Positions 18,506 to 29,270 of a DNA stretch of 64,000 nt are shown piece by piece. The DNA is from Betaproteobacteria bacterium. GTDB lineage: Bacteria > Pseudomonadota > Gammaproteobacteria > Burkholderiales > JACQAP01. The translations under genes were made by a program, and so were the position numbers. The notes below the pieces were generated by a model that made no database searches, was not told the DNA's origin, and worked only from the letters and a program-made list of their open reading frames with translations. Each line of letters begins with the position of its first letter. Within the stretch, counting starts at the first letter, position 1. The DNA is taken from contig JACQAP010000021.1 of the NCBI GenBank assembly GCA_016194905.1, forward strand, positions 424,988 to 488,987. The letters run 5' to 3'.

Positions 18506-18536
18506 TCTATAGAACGTGACTTAAATCAAACTTAAG
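18506..18536 (-). promoter_or_regulatory. PmrA box and -10 of the pmrAB-arn operon
   Basis: On the minus strand 18536-18520 reads CTTAAG-TTTGA-TTTAAG, an exact match to the PmrA consensus YTTAAK-N5-YTTAAK. Eight bases further downstream is TATAGA (18511-18506), a good -10. The box covers the -35 position, as expected for a class II activated promoter. The remaining intergenic sequence (18396-18753) shows nothing else that I can identify. Confidence 0.75.
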
Positions 18537-18753
18537 GTCGCGCAAACGCCTCTTGTCGACTTCCCGCCATAAGAATCCCCCTCAATATAATCATGGAAAT
18601 CGTCGTGAAAGGCCGGCGGTCATCCGGTTGCCAACACACAGGTTGCAAATAATCCGAAGAACCCGGAGCGCCGGCTGCGTTCTCGTCGAAACAGAAGAGC
18701 TGTGCTACCGTTAACGTGCCGAACACGGGGGCGGACGGCGACAGGGTTGCGTT

Positions 18754-19375
18754 TCAGCGTCGTGAACGCGGGAGCAGCAGCGGACGCAGCCGGTGATAGA
18801 CGTTATCGAGGATGCGCGATTGCGCGCCGGCGACCGGGTGAAGCCCGTCGGCCTGAAACATCTTGCGGTCGTCGGCAAAGCCCTGGAGCATGAATGGAAC
18901 CAGAGACACATTCTGCTGTCTAGCGACCTCCGCGAACAGGCCTTCGAAGCGGCGCGTATAGACCGGACCGTAGTTCGGGGGGATGCGCATGCCGGCGATC
19001 ACGACTTTCGCACCGGCCTTGCGGCAGGCTTCGGCGATGGCAATCAGATTGCGACGGGTTTGTTCCAGCGGATTGCCACGCAGGCCGTCGTTGGCGCCGA
19101 GCGCGACGATGACCACGGCGGGATGATGTTCCTTGAGCGCGGCTGAGATGCGATTGAGCCCGCCGAGCGTGGTCTCGCCGCTGATACTGGCGTTGACTAC
19201 CCGATAATCGAGTTTGTCGCGCTGGATGCGCTGTTCCAGCAGCGCGACCCAGCCCTCGCCTTGCGCCAGGCCGTAGCCGGCGGAAATGCTGTCGCCCAGG
19301 ACCAGAATGGTCTGGGCGGCGCGGACCGCCGACGCCGGAACGATGACCAACAGCAGAAAGAGAAGAATCGACCGC

Positions 19376-19377
<2 letters not shown>
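18754..19377 (-). CDS. tesA: SGNH-family esterase / acyl-CoA thioesterase I
   Basis: Periplasmic multifunctional lysophospholipase/arylesterase/thioesterase (TesA/ApeA family). About 207 residues: signal peptide (RSILLFLLLVIVPASAVRA, cleavage near AAQ), block I LVLGDSISAGYGLA with the nucleophile Ser, block II Gly in SGETTLGG, block III GANDGLRG, block V DGLHP with Asp and His of the triad. Starts at 19377 or 19392 are both possible; 19377 places the signal peptide at the very N-terminus. It is divergent from ybbA with overlapping start codons, the conserved tesA/ybbA/ybbP neighbourhood. Confidence 0.93.
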
Positions 19378-20057
<680 letters not shown>

Positions 20058-20071
<14 letters not shown>

Positions 20072-22574
20072 CCTCGGCTCCGTCGCGGTACTGAAGCTGG
20101 CGACGCGCATGCTTGCGCGCGACTGGCGCGCCGGCGAGCAGCGCCTGCTCGCGCTTGCGCTTATCGTGGCGGTCGCCAGCGTGACGACCGTGGCTTTTTT
20201 CGCGGATCGGGTCGGACGATCGCTCACGAGCGAAGCCAATCAATTGCTCGGTGCCGACCTGGTCATCGTGTCCGACAAACCCGTCGCTGACCGCTTCCGG
20301 CAGGAAGCGCAGCGCCGCGGATTGTCGACGACGGCTGCAGTGCGGTTTCCGAGCATGACGCAGTTCGCGGGGCGCACGTTGCTGACAGAGGTCAAGGCGA
20401 TTGCGCCAGGCTATCCGCTGCGAGGCAAGCTGCGCGTTCGATCATCCGAATCCGGGGCGGATTTCGAGCCTCGGCGCATTCCGGCTGCGGGCGAAGTCTG
20501 GGTGGATGATCGTCTGCTGCGCCGTCTCGATCTGAAAATCGGCAACCGCGTCGGCCTCGGCGAGCGCGAATTCAAGATTGCCGCCCTGGTGAGCGAAGAA
20601 CCCGAATCCAGCGCCGGCTTCATCAACCTCGGCCCGCGGCTGATGATGAACGCGACAGACCTGCCCTCCACCGGCCTGATCCAGTCGGGCAGCCGCGTGT
20701 CGTACCGGCTGTTTGTCGCCGGCGGTGTTCCGGCGATCGCGTCATTCCGCGACTTTGCCGCGCAGGGGATCGGCCCGGGACAGCGCGTCGAGGATATTCG
20801 CGATGCGCGCCCGGAAATCAAGGCGGCGCTGGAGCGCGCCGAGCGCTTCCTCGGATTGTCCGCGCTCATGACGGTGATCCTGGCCGGCGTCGCGGTGGCG
20901 CTCGCTGCCCGCCGCTATCTTCAGCGCCATCTGGATGCCTGCGCGATCATGCGTTGCCTCGGCGCCGGGCAGACGCTGATCCTGAGTCTGCATGGTTTGC
21001 AGTTTGTCATGATCGGACTGGTTGCGGGCGCACTCGGCTGCGCGGTCGGCTTCGCGTTCCAGTTCGTGCTGGCGGCGGTATTGGCGCCGGTGGTTTCGGT
21101 GACTTTGCCTGCACCCGGACTGCGGCCCCTGGTGCAGGGCATGGTCGCCGGGTTCGTGATGCTGCTTGGATTTGCGCTGCCGCCGCTCATCGCGCTGAAG
21201 ACGGTGCCGACTTTGCGCGTGCTGCGCCGGGACCTCGGTGCGCCGAACTCGATGAGCGTATCCGCCTATCTCCTGGGTGGCGCCGCAGTCGCCGGCCTGG
21301 TGCTGTGGCAGGCGCAGGAACTGAAGCTGGGACTCTACGTACTGGGCGGGGTGCTGGGCACGGCGGCGGCGAGTGCCGTGCTGACGCTGGTGGTGCTGCG
21401 GTTGTTGTCCTCCGTCGGTCGGTCCGCCGGCTTCAACTGGCGATTCGGTCTGGCCAATCTGCGCCGGCATCGTGCCGGCAGCATGGTCCAGGTGACGGCG
21501 CTTGGACTCGGGCTGATGGCGCTGATCCTGCTGACGCTGGTGCGGGCGGATCTGCTCGACAACTGGCGCAACGGCTTGCCGGTCGATGCGCCGAATCGCT
21601 TCCTGGTGAACATCCAGCCCGATCAGTTGCAGGCGATCGCGCAGTTCTTCACCGCCAGTGGCGTGCCGCCGCCAAGGCTGTTTCCGATGGTTCGCGGGCG
21701 GCTGGTGGAGATCAACGGCAAGCCGGTGTCGTCGCGCGACTATGCAGAGGATCGCGCGCGCCGGCTGGTCGATCGCGAATTCAATCTGTCGTGGACACAG
21801 TCGATGCAACCCGACAACGCGATCGTCGCCGGCCGCTGGTTCGACGGCCGCGATGCCGGAAAAGCGGTGCTGTCGGTCGAGGAGGGCATTGCCAAGACGA
21901 TCGGCGTGAAGCCGGGCGACACCGTGACTTACGACATTGCCGGCTCGCGCCTGACGGCGGAAATCGTATCGCTGCGCAAGGTGGGATGGGATTCTTTCCG
22001 CGTGAATTTTTTCGTGATCGCACCGCCGGGCGTGCTGGAAAAATTTCCGGCGAGCTACGTCACCAGCCTGCATCTGGCGGCCGAGCGCTCGGTGCTGCTG
22101 GACGCTCTGGTGAAGCGCTTCCCGAATCTACTGGTCATCGACGTGGCGGCAATCCTTGCGCAAGTGCAGCACATGATGGACCAGGTGGTCAGCGCGATCG
22201 AATTCGTATTTCTGTTCAGCATCGCGGCCGGCTTGCTGGTGTTGTTCGCTGCCGTCAGCAGCACGCATGACGAACGTGAATTCGACGCGGCGGTGATGCG
22301 CACGCTCGGCGCGTCGAGCCGCCAGTTGCGCGCCGTCCAGGCCGCCGAGTTCGCCTTGATCGGTGCGCTGGCCGGATTGCTTGCCGCAGTCGGCGCCACG
22401 GCGATAGGGTATGTGCTGGCCGACAGGGTATTGAACCTGCCTTACGCGATCAATCCGTGGGTATGGCTGGCGGGATTGCTGATCGGTGCCGGGGGCGTCA
22501 CCGTCGCCGGGCTGCTCGGAACCGCGAAAGTGCTGCGCACGCCACCGATGCAGGTGTTTCGCGCGAGCGCGTGA
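20058..22574 (+). CDS. ybbP: FtsX-family ABC permease YbbP
   Basis: Large inner-membrane permease of 838 residues with two FtsX modules: helix 1 about 33-50, a large periplasmic MacB-like domain, helices at about 265-400, a middle pair (about 400-465) and a second set with its own periplasmic domain, ending in helices at about 710-830. This ten-helix architecture is that of YbbP. Arginine- and glycine-rich elements such as DAAVMRTLGASSRQLRAVQAAEF are the coupling region of the FtsX fold. Works with the upstream ATPase; the 14-base overlap supports coupled translation. Confidence 0.9.
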
Positions 22575-22578
22575 TAAA

Positions 22579-22645
22579 CAGGGGCTAGGGACTAGGGGCT
22601 AGGGGAAAAATCTTGAGATCACTAGCCCCTAGTCCCTAGCCCCTG
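22579..22645. repeat. perfect 24-bp inverted repeat (CTAGCCCCTAGTCCCTAGCCCC type)
   Basis: 22579-22602 and 22622-22645 are exact reverse complements (24 bp) separated by 19 bases. Each arm is itself built from repeated GGGGCTAG/GGGACTAG units. The element fills the whole gap between the convergent genes ybbP and the EAL protein, starting 5 bases after one stop and ending 4 before the other. It can fold into a very stable hairpin and may act as a bidirectional transcription barrier. Confidence 0.9.
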
Positions 22646-22648
22646 CAG

Positions 22649-23941
22649 TTAACGCTTCACCGGCCCGCGGTCGCGCCAACTTACGTCACCGCACAGCACG
22701 CGCATTTCGCCATTGACCAGGCTACCGATGGAAACCGTAATGCACTGATTGGCGCCGGCGATGGAGAGATAGGGCCGCGTCACCTGCACTTTTCCGGGGT
22801 GCTCGAGCGCGCGGCGGAAATAGAAGCGCCGCGACCAGTTCGCGCCTTGCGCGTTGGCCACGGGACCAAAACGTTGGTCCGCAACCGCGATGTGGCGCGG
22901 ATTGACCATGTTTTCGCCGATCTGCCGGCCCTCGCTGTCGAGCAGGTAGCAACGTTCGGCGCCGGCCAGATCGAGAAATCCGCTGGCGGCATGGGTCAGT
23001 GGAATGCCGGATTCGATCAAGCTGGCGGCATAGCCGATAGCGTTAATGTAGGGACTGACCTCGCGCCGATGGAATGAAACCTCGGGCAAGGTGACTTCGC
23101 GGAAATCGATCCACAACTGATCGAACAGGGCGCGGCTTTTCTCCCTGGCGGGCGGTGACTCGGCCGGTACGGCGAAGTAATAACCCTGCACGAAGTCGGC
23201 ATCGGCATCCATGGCCATCAGCGCTTCGCCTGCGGTCTCGATGCCTTCCATCAGAACCAGCGATCCCGCCTCGTGCAGCAGCGAGACCATCACTGGCATC
23301 ATACGTCGGATGCGCAGATTGCTGCCCGCCTGCGTGATCATGGAACGGTCGAGTTTGACGATGTCCGGCTGCAGGTTCCACACCCGGTCGAAGTTCGAAT
23401 GACCCGCCCCGAAGTCGTCCAGCGCAATCAGGAAACCCTGTTTGCGGAAGAACTGGACGGCCTCGCCCAGCCGCACTTCGTTCAGCACGCCTTGTTCCAG
23501 TATTTCGATGACGACCCGATGCGGCGGGAAGCCCGTTTCTTCCAGCAACTGGCCGAGAAAATTGCCGTCGTGCACGCTTTCCAGGAAGACTTCGGTCTGC
23601 ATATTGAGGAACAACCAGCCGTCGGCCTTGAGATGCAGGAAATTGTGGACATGGACACTGCTTGCAAGCCGGTCGACGGTCAGGGTATGGGAGAAGTCCT
23701 GGTCCATCCTGAAAACATCCAGCGGCGAGACCGGATGGCCATTCGGGTCGGTGGGGCGCATCAAGCCTTCGAACCCTACGCTGCGGCTGTGGGCGACGCT
23801 GAAGATCGGCTGGAAATGGCTGCGAATGGCGAGGTCGGCGAAATTCCCGACGGTCTGGTTACCGTCAGACTTCAGCAGGTTAGCTATCGACTGCAGGTTT
23901 GCCTTGGACGCGGATGCTTGCGGGGTGTTCGAAGGTTTCAT
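22649..23941 (-). CDS. EAL-domain protein with C-terminal YkuI-type sensor domain
   Basis: Predicted c-di-GMP phosphodiesterase or receptor of 430 residues. EAL domain at about 35-275: the signature is EGLMRP rather than EALLR, but other catalytic elements are present: LNMQ (Asn), EILEQ (Glu), ALDDFGAGHSNF (DDFG), VKLDRS (Lys), MEGIET (Glu) and VQGYYF (Gln). A PAS-like YkuI_C sensor-type domain follows from about residue 290 (INAIGYAASLIESGIPLTHAASGF, YLLDSEGRQIGENM). The start at ATG 23941 avoids a long upstream extension that is a shadow of typA. No GGDEF domain. Activity is likely but not certain given the changed signature. Confidence 0.85.
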   Translation of the reverse strand: MKPSNTPQASASKANLQSIANLLKSDGNQTVGNFADLAIRSHFQPIFSVAHSRSVGFEGLMRPTDPNGHPVSPLDVFRMDQDFSHTLTVDRLASSVHVHNFLHLKADGWLFLNMQTEVFLESVHDGNFLGQLLEETGFPPHRVVIEILEQGVLNEVRLGEAVQFFRKQGFLIALDDFGAGHSNFDRVWNLQPDIVKLDRSMITQAGSNLRIRRMMPVMVSLLHEAGSLVLMEGIETAGEALMAMDADADFVQGYYFAVPAESPPAREKSRALFDQLWIDFREVTLPEVSFHRREVSPYINAIGYAASLIESGIPLTHAASGFLDLAGAERCYLLDSEGRQIGENMVNPRHIAVADQRFGPVANAQGANWSRRFYFRRALEHPGKVQVTRPYLSIAGANQCITVSIGSLVNGEMRVLCGDVSWRDRGPVKR

Positions 23942-24103
23942 CGGGCTTTGGCTTCGGATATTCTTATTTTTTTGGCCGGCAAATAACGCGGTTCGGCTGT
24001 CTTTTTGTGCATCGCGGGTCGGCAAACGCATTATACGGAAATTCAATGAATTGCAACCGTCCCTGTGGTACACTTCGCGACCTTTTTCGCCGCACTGCTT
24101 TCC

Positions 24104-25933
24104 ATGACACGCAACGTTCGCAACATCGCCATCATTGCCCACGTCGACCACGGTAAAACCACGCTGGTCGACAAGCTGCTGCGCCAGTCGGGCACCTTCG
24201 CCGCGCACCAGCATATTGCCGAACGCGTCATGGATTCCAACGACCTGGAAAGGGAACGCGGCATCACCATCCTGGCGAAGAATTGCGCGGTCCAGTACGA
24301 GGGCACGCACATCAACATCGTGGATACCCCCGGCCACGCCGATTTCGGCGGCGAGGTGGAGCGCGTTCTGTCGATGGTGGACAGCGTGCTGTTACTGGTG
24401 GATGCGGTGGAAGGCCCGATGCCGCAAACCCGTTTTGTCACGCGCAAGGCGCTGGCCCTCGGACTCAAGCCCATCGTCGTGGTCAACAAGGTGGATCGTC
24501 CGGGTGCGCGCCCTGATTGGGTCGTGAACCAGACCTTCGATCTGTTCGACAAGCTGGGCGCGGCCGAAGAACAACTCGATTTCCCCGTTGTGTACGCTTC
24601 GGCTCTCAACGGTTATGCCACGCTCGACCTGGCCCGGACGAGCACGGACATGCGCCCCCTGTTCGACGCGATCCTGAAGCACGTGCCGGTGCGCGACGCC
24701 GATCCCGATGCGCCGCTGCAGTTGCAGATCTGCTCGCTCGACTACTCCAGCTTCGTCGGCCGCATCGGCATTGGCCGGGTGGCGCACGGACGCATTCGCT
24801 CCGGACAGCAGGTTGCCGTCATGCAGGGCCCGGATGGCGAGCCGAAGATGGCCAAGGTCAATCAGGTGCTCGTGTTCAAGGGCCTGGAGCGCACGGTGGT
24901 CGAGGAAGCCGAAGCCGGGGACATCGTGCTGGTCAATGGCATCGAAGAAGTGGCCATCGGCGTCACCATTTGCGATCCGGCCAAACCCGAAGGCCTGCCA
25001 CTGCTGAAGGTGGACGAGCCCACGCTGACCATGAATTTCCTGGTCAATACTTCGCCGCTGGCCGGCCGCGACGGCAAGTACGTCACCAGCCGCCAGATCC
25101 GCGAGCGGTTGGAGCGCGAGCTGCAATCGAATGTTGCGCTGAAAGTCGAATTCACCGCCGATTCGGACACGTTCGTCGTGTCCGGCCGCGGCGAGCTGCA
25201 TCTGACCATCCTGCTTGAAAACATGCGCCGCGAAGGTTACGAGATGGCGGTCGGCCGCCCGCGGGTGGTGATGAGAACCGTGAACGGCGTGAAAGAGGAG
25301 CCGTACGAATTGCTGACCGTCGACGTCGAGGACGGTCACCAGGGCGGGGTGATGGAAGAACTGGGCCGCCGCCGCGGCGACCTGCAGGACATGCAGGCCG
25401 ACGGCAAGGGCCGCACCCGTCTCGAGTACCGCATTCCGGCGCGCGGGCTGATCGGCTTCCAGGGCGAATTCCTCAACATCACGCGTGGTACCGGACTGGC
25501 CAGCCATATTTTCGACGACTACGGCCCGGTGAAGGGCGACATGGAAGAGCGCCGCAACGGCGTGCTGATTTCCCAGGACGACGGCGAAGCGGTTGCCTAC
25601 GCCTTGTGGAAGCTGCAGGACCGCGGCCGCATGTTCGTATCCCCGGGTGATGCGCTGTATGAAGGCATGGTGATCGGCATCCATTCGCGCGACAACGACC
25701 TGGTGGTCAATCCGATCAAGGGCAAGCAGCTCACCAACGTTCGCGCCTCGGGTACCGATGAAGCCGTGCGACTGGTGCCGCCCATCGAGCTGACGCTGGA
25801 GAAAGCGGTGGAATTTATCGCTGACGACGAACTCGTCGAGATCACGCCGAAATCGATTCGCATCCGCAAGCGCCATCTGAAGGAGCATGAGCGCAAGCGT
25901 GCGTCGCGGGATACCACGACGGCTGCGGCGTAA
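24104..25933 (+). CDS. typA: ribosome-associated GTPase TypA/BipA
   Basis: Translational GTPase that binds 70S ribosomes and aids 50S assembly and stress or cold adaptation. The 609-residue product starts [26 protein letters not shown] (G1), with RERGITI (G2), [14 protein letters not shown] (G3), [11 protein letters not shown] (G4) and SALNG (G5). EF-G-like domains II, III and V follow, then the BipA-specific C-terminal domain with [39 protein letters not shown]. The ATG at 24104 is chosen because homology begins there. It is divergent from the EAL gene. Confidence 0.97.
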   Translation: MTRNVRNIAIIAHVDHGKTTLVDKLLRQSGTFAAHQHIAERVMDSNDLERERGITILAKNCAVQYEGTHINIVDTPGHADFGGEVERVLSMVDSVLLLVDAVEGPMPQTRFVTRKALALGLKPIVVVNKVDRPGARPDWVVNQTFDLFDKLGAAEEQLDFPVVYASALNGYATLDLARTSTDMRPLFDAILKHVPVRDADPDAPLQLQICSLDYSSFVGRIGIGRVAHGRIRSGQQVAVMQGPDGEPKMAKVNQVLVFKGLERTVVEEAEAGDIVLVNGIEEVAIGVTICDPAKPEGLPLLKVDEPTLTMNFLVNTSPLAGRDGKYVTSRQIRERLERELQSNVALKVEFTADSDTFVVSGRGELHLTILLENMRREGYEMAVGRPRVVMRTVNGVKEEPYELLTVDVEDGHQGGVMEELGRRRGDLQDMQADGKGRTRLEYRIPARGLIGFQGEFLNITRGTGLASHIFDDYGPVKGDMEERRNGVLISQDDGEAVAYALWKLQDRGRMFVSPGDALYEGMVIGIHSRDNDLVVNPIKGKQLTNVRASGTDEAVRLVPPIELTLEKAVEFIADDELVEITPKSIRIRKRHLKEHERKRASRDTTTAAA

Positions 25934-26081
25934 CCCACCCCCTCTCCCCGGCCCTCTCCCGCAAGGGGAGGGGGAGCCTCCGATTCCCAAAAAACAAACG
26001 GGCGACCACTTGGTCGCCCGTTTTTTTTTCTAGAACTCCCTCTCCCCTTGCGGGAGAGGGTTGAGGAGAGGGGGCGGTGTG
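25934..26081. repeat. inverted repeat pair of CCCTCTCCCGCAAGGGGAGAGGG type
   Basis: The segment at 25934-25977 recurs as an imperfect reverse complement at 26035-26081; the core CCCTCTCCCGCAAGGGGAG is exact between arms. The two copies flank the typA terminator. Similar C/T-rich palindromes are common dispersed intergenic repeats in betaproteobacterial chromosomes. The element lies between typA and rmuC and holds no gene. Confidence 0.85.
25995..26029 (+). terminator. intrinsic terminator after typA
   Basis: CGGGCGACC/GGTCGCCCG 9-bp GC-rich stem extended by AAA/TTT, loop ACTT, followed by nine Ts (26021-26029). It lies in the middle of the inverted repeat pair. Confidence 0.92.
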
Positions 26082-26103
26082 GTGCTTGGTTTATACTCGT
26101 CCG

Positions 26104-27573
26104 ATGCCTGAGTTCTCCCTTGCCCTGCTTGCCATGGCTATTGCCGCCGCGACACTCGTCGCGGTCATCGTCCTGATCTTCATCGTCGTCGGCATGGCGC
26201 ACCGCCAGGTGACGCATCCCGAATCGCTCGCGCGTGTGCTGGAAGAAAAGCACATGGCGATGCTCAAGGACCTCAACGCCGGCCTGAACAATCTGGGCGA
26301 TCGCCTCAGCGCGTCGCAGAACGAATTGTTCGAGCGCCTGCGCAACACCATCACGCAGGAACTCACGCAGACCCGCAGCACCGTCGGCGCCCTGCAGGTC
26401 AAGCAGGTCGAGGAGCTCTCCGCCACGCGCGAGACGACCACGCTCAAGCTTGCGGAGATGAGCGCCGACCTGCAGGCCAAGCACGACTTGTTGCGCAGCG
26501 AAGTGCTGACCCGCATCCTGCAGACGCTGGCCGAGCAGAATCGTGCCGAGCAGGAATTGATCCAGACCACGATGCGCAATGCCTCCGCCCAGCTCGCCGC
26601 GTCGATGGAATTGCTGACCAAAACTACCGATTCCCGGCTGGAGCAGATCAGCGGAAAAGTCACCGAGCGCCTCGAGGAAGGTTTCAAGAAAACCAACGAG
26701 ACTTTCGTCAGCGTGATGGCGCGGCTGGCCACCATCGACGAGGCGCAGAAGAAGATCGACGGGCTCACCAGCAACGTGGTGAGCCTGCAGGAGCTGCTCG
26801 GCGACAAGCGTTCGCGCGGCGCCTTCGGCGAAGTGCAGCTAGAAAACCTGGTGCGCAACATCCTTCCGGAGGTCGCGTTCGAGTTTCAATACACTTTCAA
26901 GAGTAAGGACCGGGAAGGCAAGGATGTCCGCGCTGATTGCGTGCTCAAACTGCCAGAGCCGACGGGAATGGTCGCCGTGGACTCAAAGTTTCCAATGGAG
27001 AACTATCATCGGATGTTTGAAATCGGCGTGGGCGACAACGATCGATTGGTTGCGCAGAGGCAGTTCCGCGTGGACGTTAAAAAACACGTGGAAGATATCG
27101 CCGCCAAGTACATCATTCCAGGCGAGACGTCCGATGGTGCGGTTATGTTCGTGCCAGCCGAAGCCGTATTTGCCGAAATCCATGGCTATCATCCCGAAGT
27201 CGTGGATTTCGCCATGCAGCGGCGCGTCTGGATCGTATCGCCGACCACGCTCATGGCTGTGCTGAATACCGCGCGTGCAGTCATGAAGGATGTCGCCACC
27301 CGCGAGCAGGTTCACATCATCAAGGACGAGCTCGGTAAGCTCGGCAAGGATTTCAATCTGTTCGATCAGCGCCTCGGAAAGCTTGCGGATCATATCCGTC
27401 AGGCGCACGAAGATACCGAGAGGCTGCGTATAACCGGCGATAAACTAACACGCCGCTTCAATCGGATCGAAAGGGTAGAGTTGGATCAGCCGGGACAGGT
27501 GCGCAGCTTGGAAGAGTCGCTGACGGATGTCTCACAGGAGGACGAGGCGGGCGGCGAGGAGCCGCGGTCCTGA
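26104..27573 (+). CDS. rmuC: DNA recombination protein RmuC
   Basis: RmuC limits recombination between inverted repeats and carries a predicted PD-(D/E)XK-type nuclease fold. The 489-residue product has an N-terminal membrane helix (about 5-30), a long coiled coil (about 40-240) and the conserved RmuC domain (about 245-440) with LLGDKRSRGAFGEVQLENLVRNILP, VRADCVLKLPEP and VAVDSKFPMENYHRM. The start ATG 26104 is supported by the hydrophobic N-terminus. Downstream of typA, separated by a terminator and repeats. Confidence 0.94.
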   Translation: MPEFSLALLAMAIAAATLVAVIVLIFIVVGMAHRQVTHPESLARVLEEKHMAMLKDLNAGLNNLGDRLSASQNELFERLRNTITQELTQTRSTVGALQVKQVEELSATRETTTLKLAEMSADLQAKHDLLRSEVLTRILQTLAEQNRAEQELIQTTMRNASAQLAASMELLTKTTDSRLEQISGKVTERLEEGFKKTNETFVSVMARLATIDEAQKKIDGLTSNVVSLQELLGDKRSRGAFGEVQLENLVRNILPEVAFEFQYTFKSKDREGKDVRADCVLKLPEPTGMVAVDSKFPMENYHRMFEIGVGDNDRLVAQRQFRVDVKKHVEDIAAKYIIPGETSDGAVMFVPAEAVFAEIHGYHPEVVDFAMQRRVWIVSPTTLMAVLNTARAVMKDVATREQVHIIKDELGKLGKDFNLFDQRLGKLADHIRQAHEDTERLRITGDKLTRRFNRIERVELDQPGQVRSLEESLTDVSQEDEAGGEEPRS

Positions 27574-27589
27574 TCCGCAGGCGGAAAGC

Positions 27590-28381
27590 ATGTTCGGCTT
27601 CAGGCAATGGCGCAGGCGGCGCATCCTACGTAAGTCCGATCTGGGCGATGCGACATGGCGGCGTGTTACCGAACGTTTTTCGTTCGTGGCACGCCTGAAC
27701 GATGACGAGCGCGCGCGGCTGAAGGATCTGGCGATCCTGTTCATGCACGGCAAGCAGATTTCGGCGGCCGGTGGCCTGACGCTCAACCAGGAAATGAAGC
27801 TTGGCATCGCAGTCCAGGCCTGCATCCTGGTGCTCGAACTGGGCATCGAACACTACGATGGCTGGGTCGAGGTCATCGTCTATCCCGACGAGTTCGTCTC
27901 GGGCCATGAGTTCCGCAATCCCGAGGGCCTCGTCGAAACCGACGCCATGTCTTACGCCGGCCAGGCTTGGCTCCGCGGTCCCGTGATCCTTTCGTGGGCG
28001 GATGTGGAGCACGCGGGTGAGATGGACGGCATGAACGTGGTCATCCACGAGTTCGCCCACAAGCTCGACATGCTCAACGGCGAAGCCAACGGCTTTCCGC
28101 CCTTGCATGCCGGCATGGATCGCCGGCTGTGGTCCCAGGCGTTTAATGCCGCCTACAAAGATCTTTGCGTGCGGGTGAAGAGGGAAGAACATACCGAAAT
28201 CGATCCGTATGCGGCCGAGTCGCCGGGGGAATTCTTCGCCGTCCTCAGCGAGGCTTTCTTCGAGATGCCGGATATCGTGAAGGCGGTTTATCCGCGGGTC
28301 TACGAGCAGCTTGCGCAGTTCTACCGCCAGGATCCGGCGAGCCGTGAATTGCCGCGGGAATGGAGGTTGAAATGGACGTGA
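27590..28381 (+). CDS. mtfA: zinc-dependent peptidase of the MtfA family
   Basis: Cytoplasmic metallopeptidase related to E. coli MtfA, which binds the Mlc repressor and so influences glucose PTS genes. The 263-residue product shows the MtfA elements LRKSDLGDATWRRV, a region with FVSGHEFRNPEGLVETDAMSYAGQAWLRGPVILSW, and the zinc motif VVIHEFAHKLDMLNGEANGFP (HEFAH plus a downstream Glu in SEAFFE). Length is typical (265). Start ATG 27590 gives the family N-terminus. The 3' end overlaps the next gene. Whether an Mlc partner exists is not visible here. Confidence 0.92.
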   Translation: MFGFRQWRRRRILRKSDLGDATWRRVTERFSFVARLNDDERARLKDLAILFMHGKQISAAGGLTLNQEMKLGIAVQACILVLELGIEHYDGWVEVIVYPDEFVSGHEFRNPEGLVETDAMSYAGQAWLRGPVILSWADVEHAGEMDGMNVVIHEFAHKLDMLNGEANGFPPLHAGMDRRLWSQAFNAAYKDLCVRVKREEHTEIDPYAAESPGEFFAVLSEAFFEMPDIVKAVYPRVYEQLAQFYRQDPASRELPREWRLKWT

Positions 28382-29268
28382 GGCGAAAGGTGTCAGGCGT
28401 GGTGTACGCGGTTGCACACGTGCTCTTCTATGTGGTCATGCTGGGGTGGCTCGCAACGGCCCAGGCGCAACAAACCGTCCTCGAAGTCATCGATCTGAAA
28501 TACCGCAGCGCCGAGCAGATCGTGCCTATGCTCAAGCCGTTGCTGGCGCCGGGCGGCACCATCAGCGCTTTGCAGAACCGCGTGATCGTGCGCACGACGC
28601 CGCAGAACCTCGCGGAACTGCGCAAGGTGCTCGACGCAGTCGATACCATGCCGAAGCGGCTGGCGATATCGGTGCGCCAGGAGGCGGCCGGAACCGGCCT
28701 TGCGTCCGAAGCGGAGGTCTCGGGCAGCATCGGTACTGATAGCGCATGGGTGACCGCGCCGGGCAGCCGCAGCAAGCAAGGCGCCACCGCCGAGGTGCGC
28801 AAAGGCGACAACGTCGCGCGGGCACGGGTGCTCAGTTCGCAGTCCGCTGCCACCGATCGCGGCGTACAAACCGTGCAGGTGCTGGAGGGTAACGAAGCGC
28901 TCATTCGCATCGGGCAATCGGTTCCGATACGCAGCCGCAGCGTAATCCAGACACCGCAGGGTGCGCAGATTTCCGAATCGGTGGAGTACCGCGATGCAGA
29001 TACCGGATTTCGCGTCAGGCCGCGTGTCAACGGCGACCGGGTCACGCTGGAGATCAGTTCGCGCCGCGATACCGTGGCCGATCAGAATTCGCAAACCTTC
29101 AACGTGCAGCGGGTCGATACTGTCGTATCGGGGAGGCTGGGCGAATGGATGGAGATAGGCGGGGTAGACCAGAGCCGCGTGCAGACCGATGGCGGCACGA
29201 TTTCTCGGCGCAGCGCCAACGTATCGGACGACAGGAAGGTATTTTTGAAAGTAGATTTGGTGCCGTGA
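28372..29268 (+). CDS. exported secretin-domain protein
   Basis: Protein of 298 residues with a signal peptide (AHVLFYVVMLGWLATAQA, cleaved near AQAQQ) followed by a secretin N1/NolW-like domain (about 30-95: VLEVIDLKYRSAEQIVPMLKPLLAPGGTISALQNRVIVRTTPQNLAELRKVL pattern) and a C-terminal beta-rich region with VLEGNEALIRIGQSVPIRS, like the start of a secretin homology domain. It is too short to form a full secretin pore. GGAGG at 28363-28367 sits 5 bases before ATG 28372, which fixes the start; the gene overlaps mtfA by 10 bases. No pilus or type II secretion genes are next to it, so its role is unknown. Confidence 0.75.
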   Translation: MDVRRKVSGVVYAVAHVLFYVVMLGWLATAQAQQTVLEVIDLKYRSAEQIVPMLKPLLAPGGTISALQNRVIVRTTPQNLAELRKVLDAVDTMPKRLAISVRQEAAGTGLASEAEVSGSIGTDSAWVTAPGSRSKQGATAEVRKGDNVARARVLSSQSAATDRGVQTVQVLEGNEALIRIGQSVPIRSRSVIQTPQGAQISESVEYRDADTGFRVRPRVNGDRVTLEISSRRDTVADQNSQTFNVQRVDTVVSGRLGEWMEIGGVDQSRVQTDGGTISRRSANVSDDRKVFLKVDLVP

Positions 29269-29270
29269 GC

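Noticed and set aside
26881..27573. Composition change in the 3' part of rmuC
   Set aside because: Some lines are near 50% GC but others return to about 60%; not consistent enough to report as recombination.
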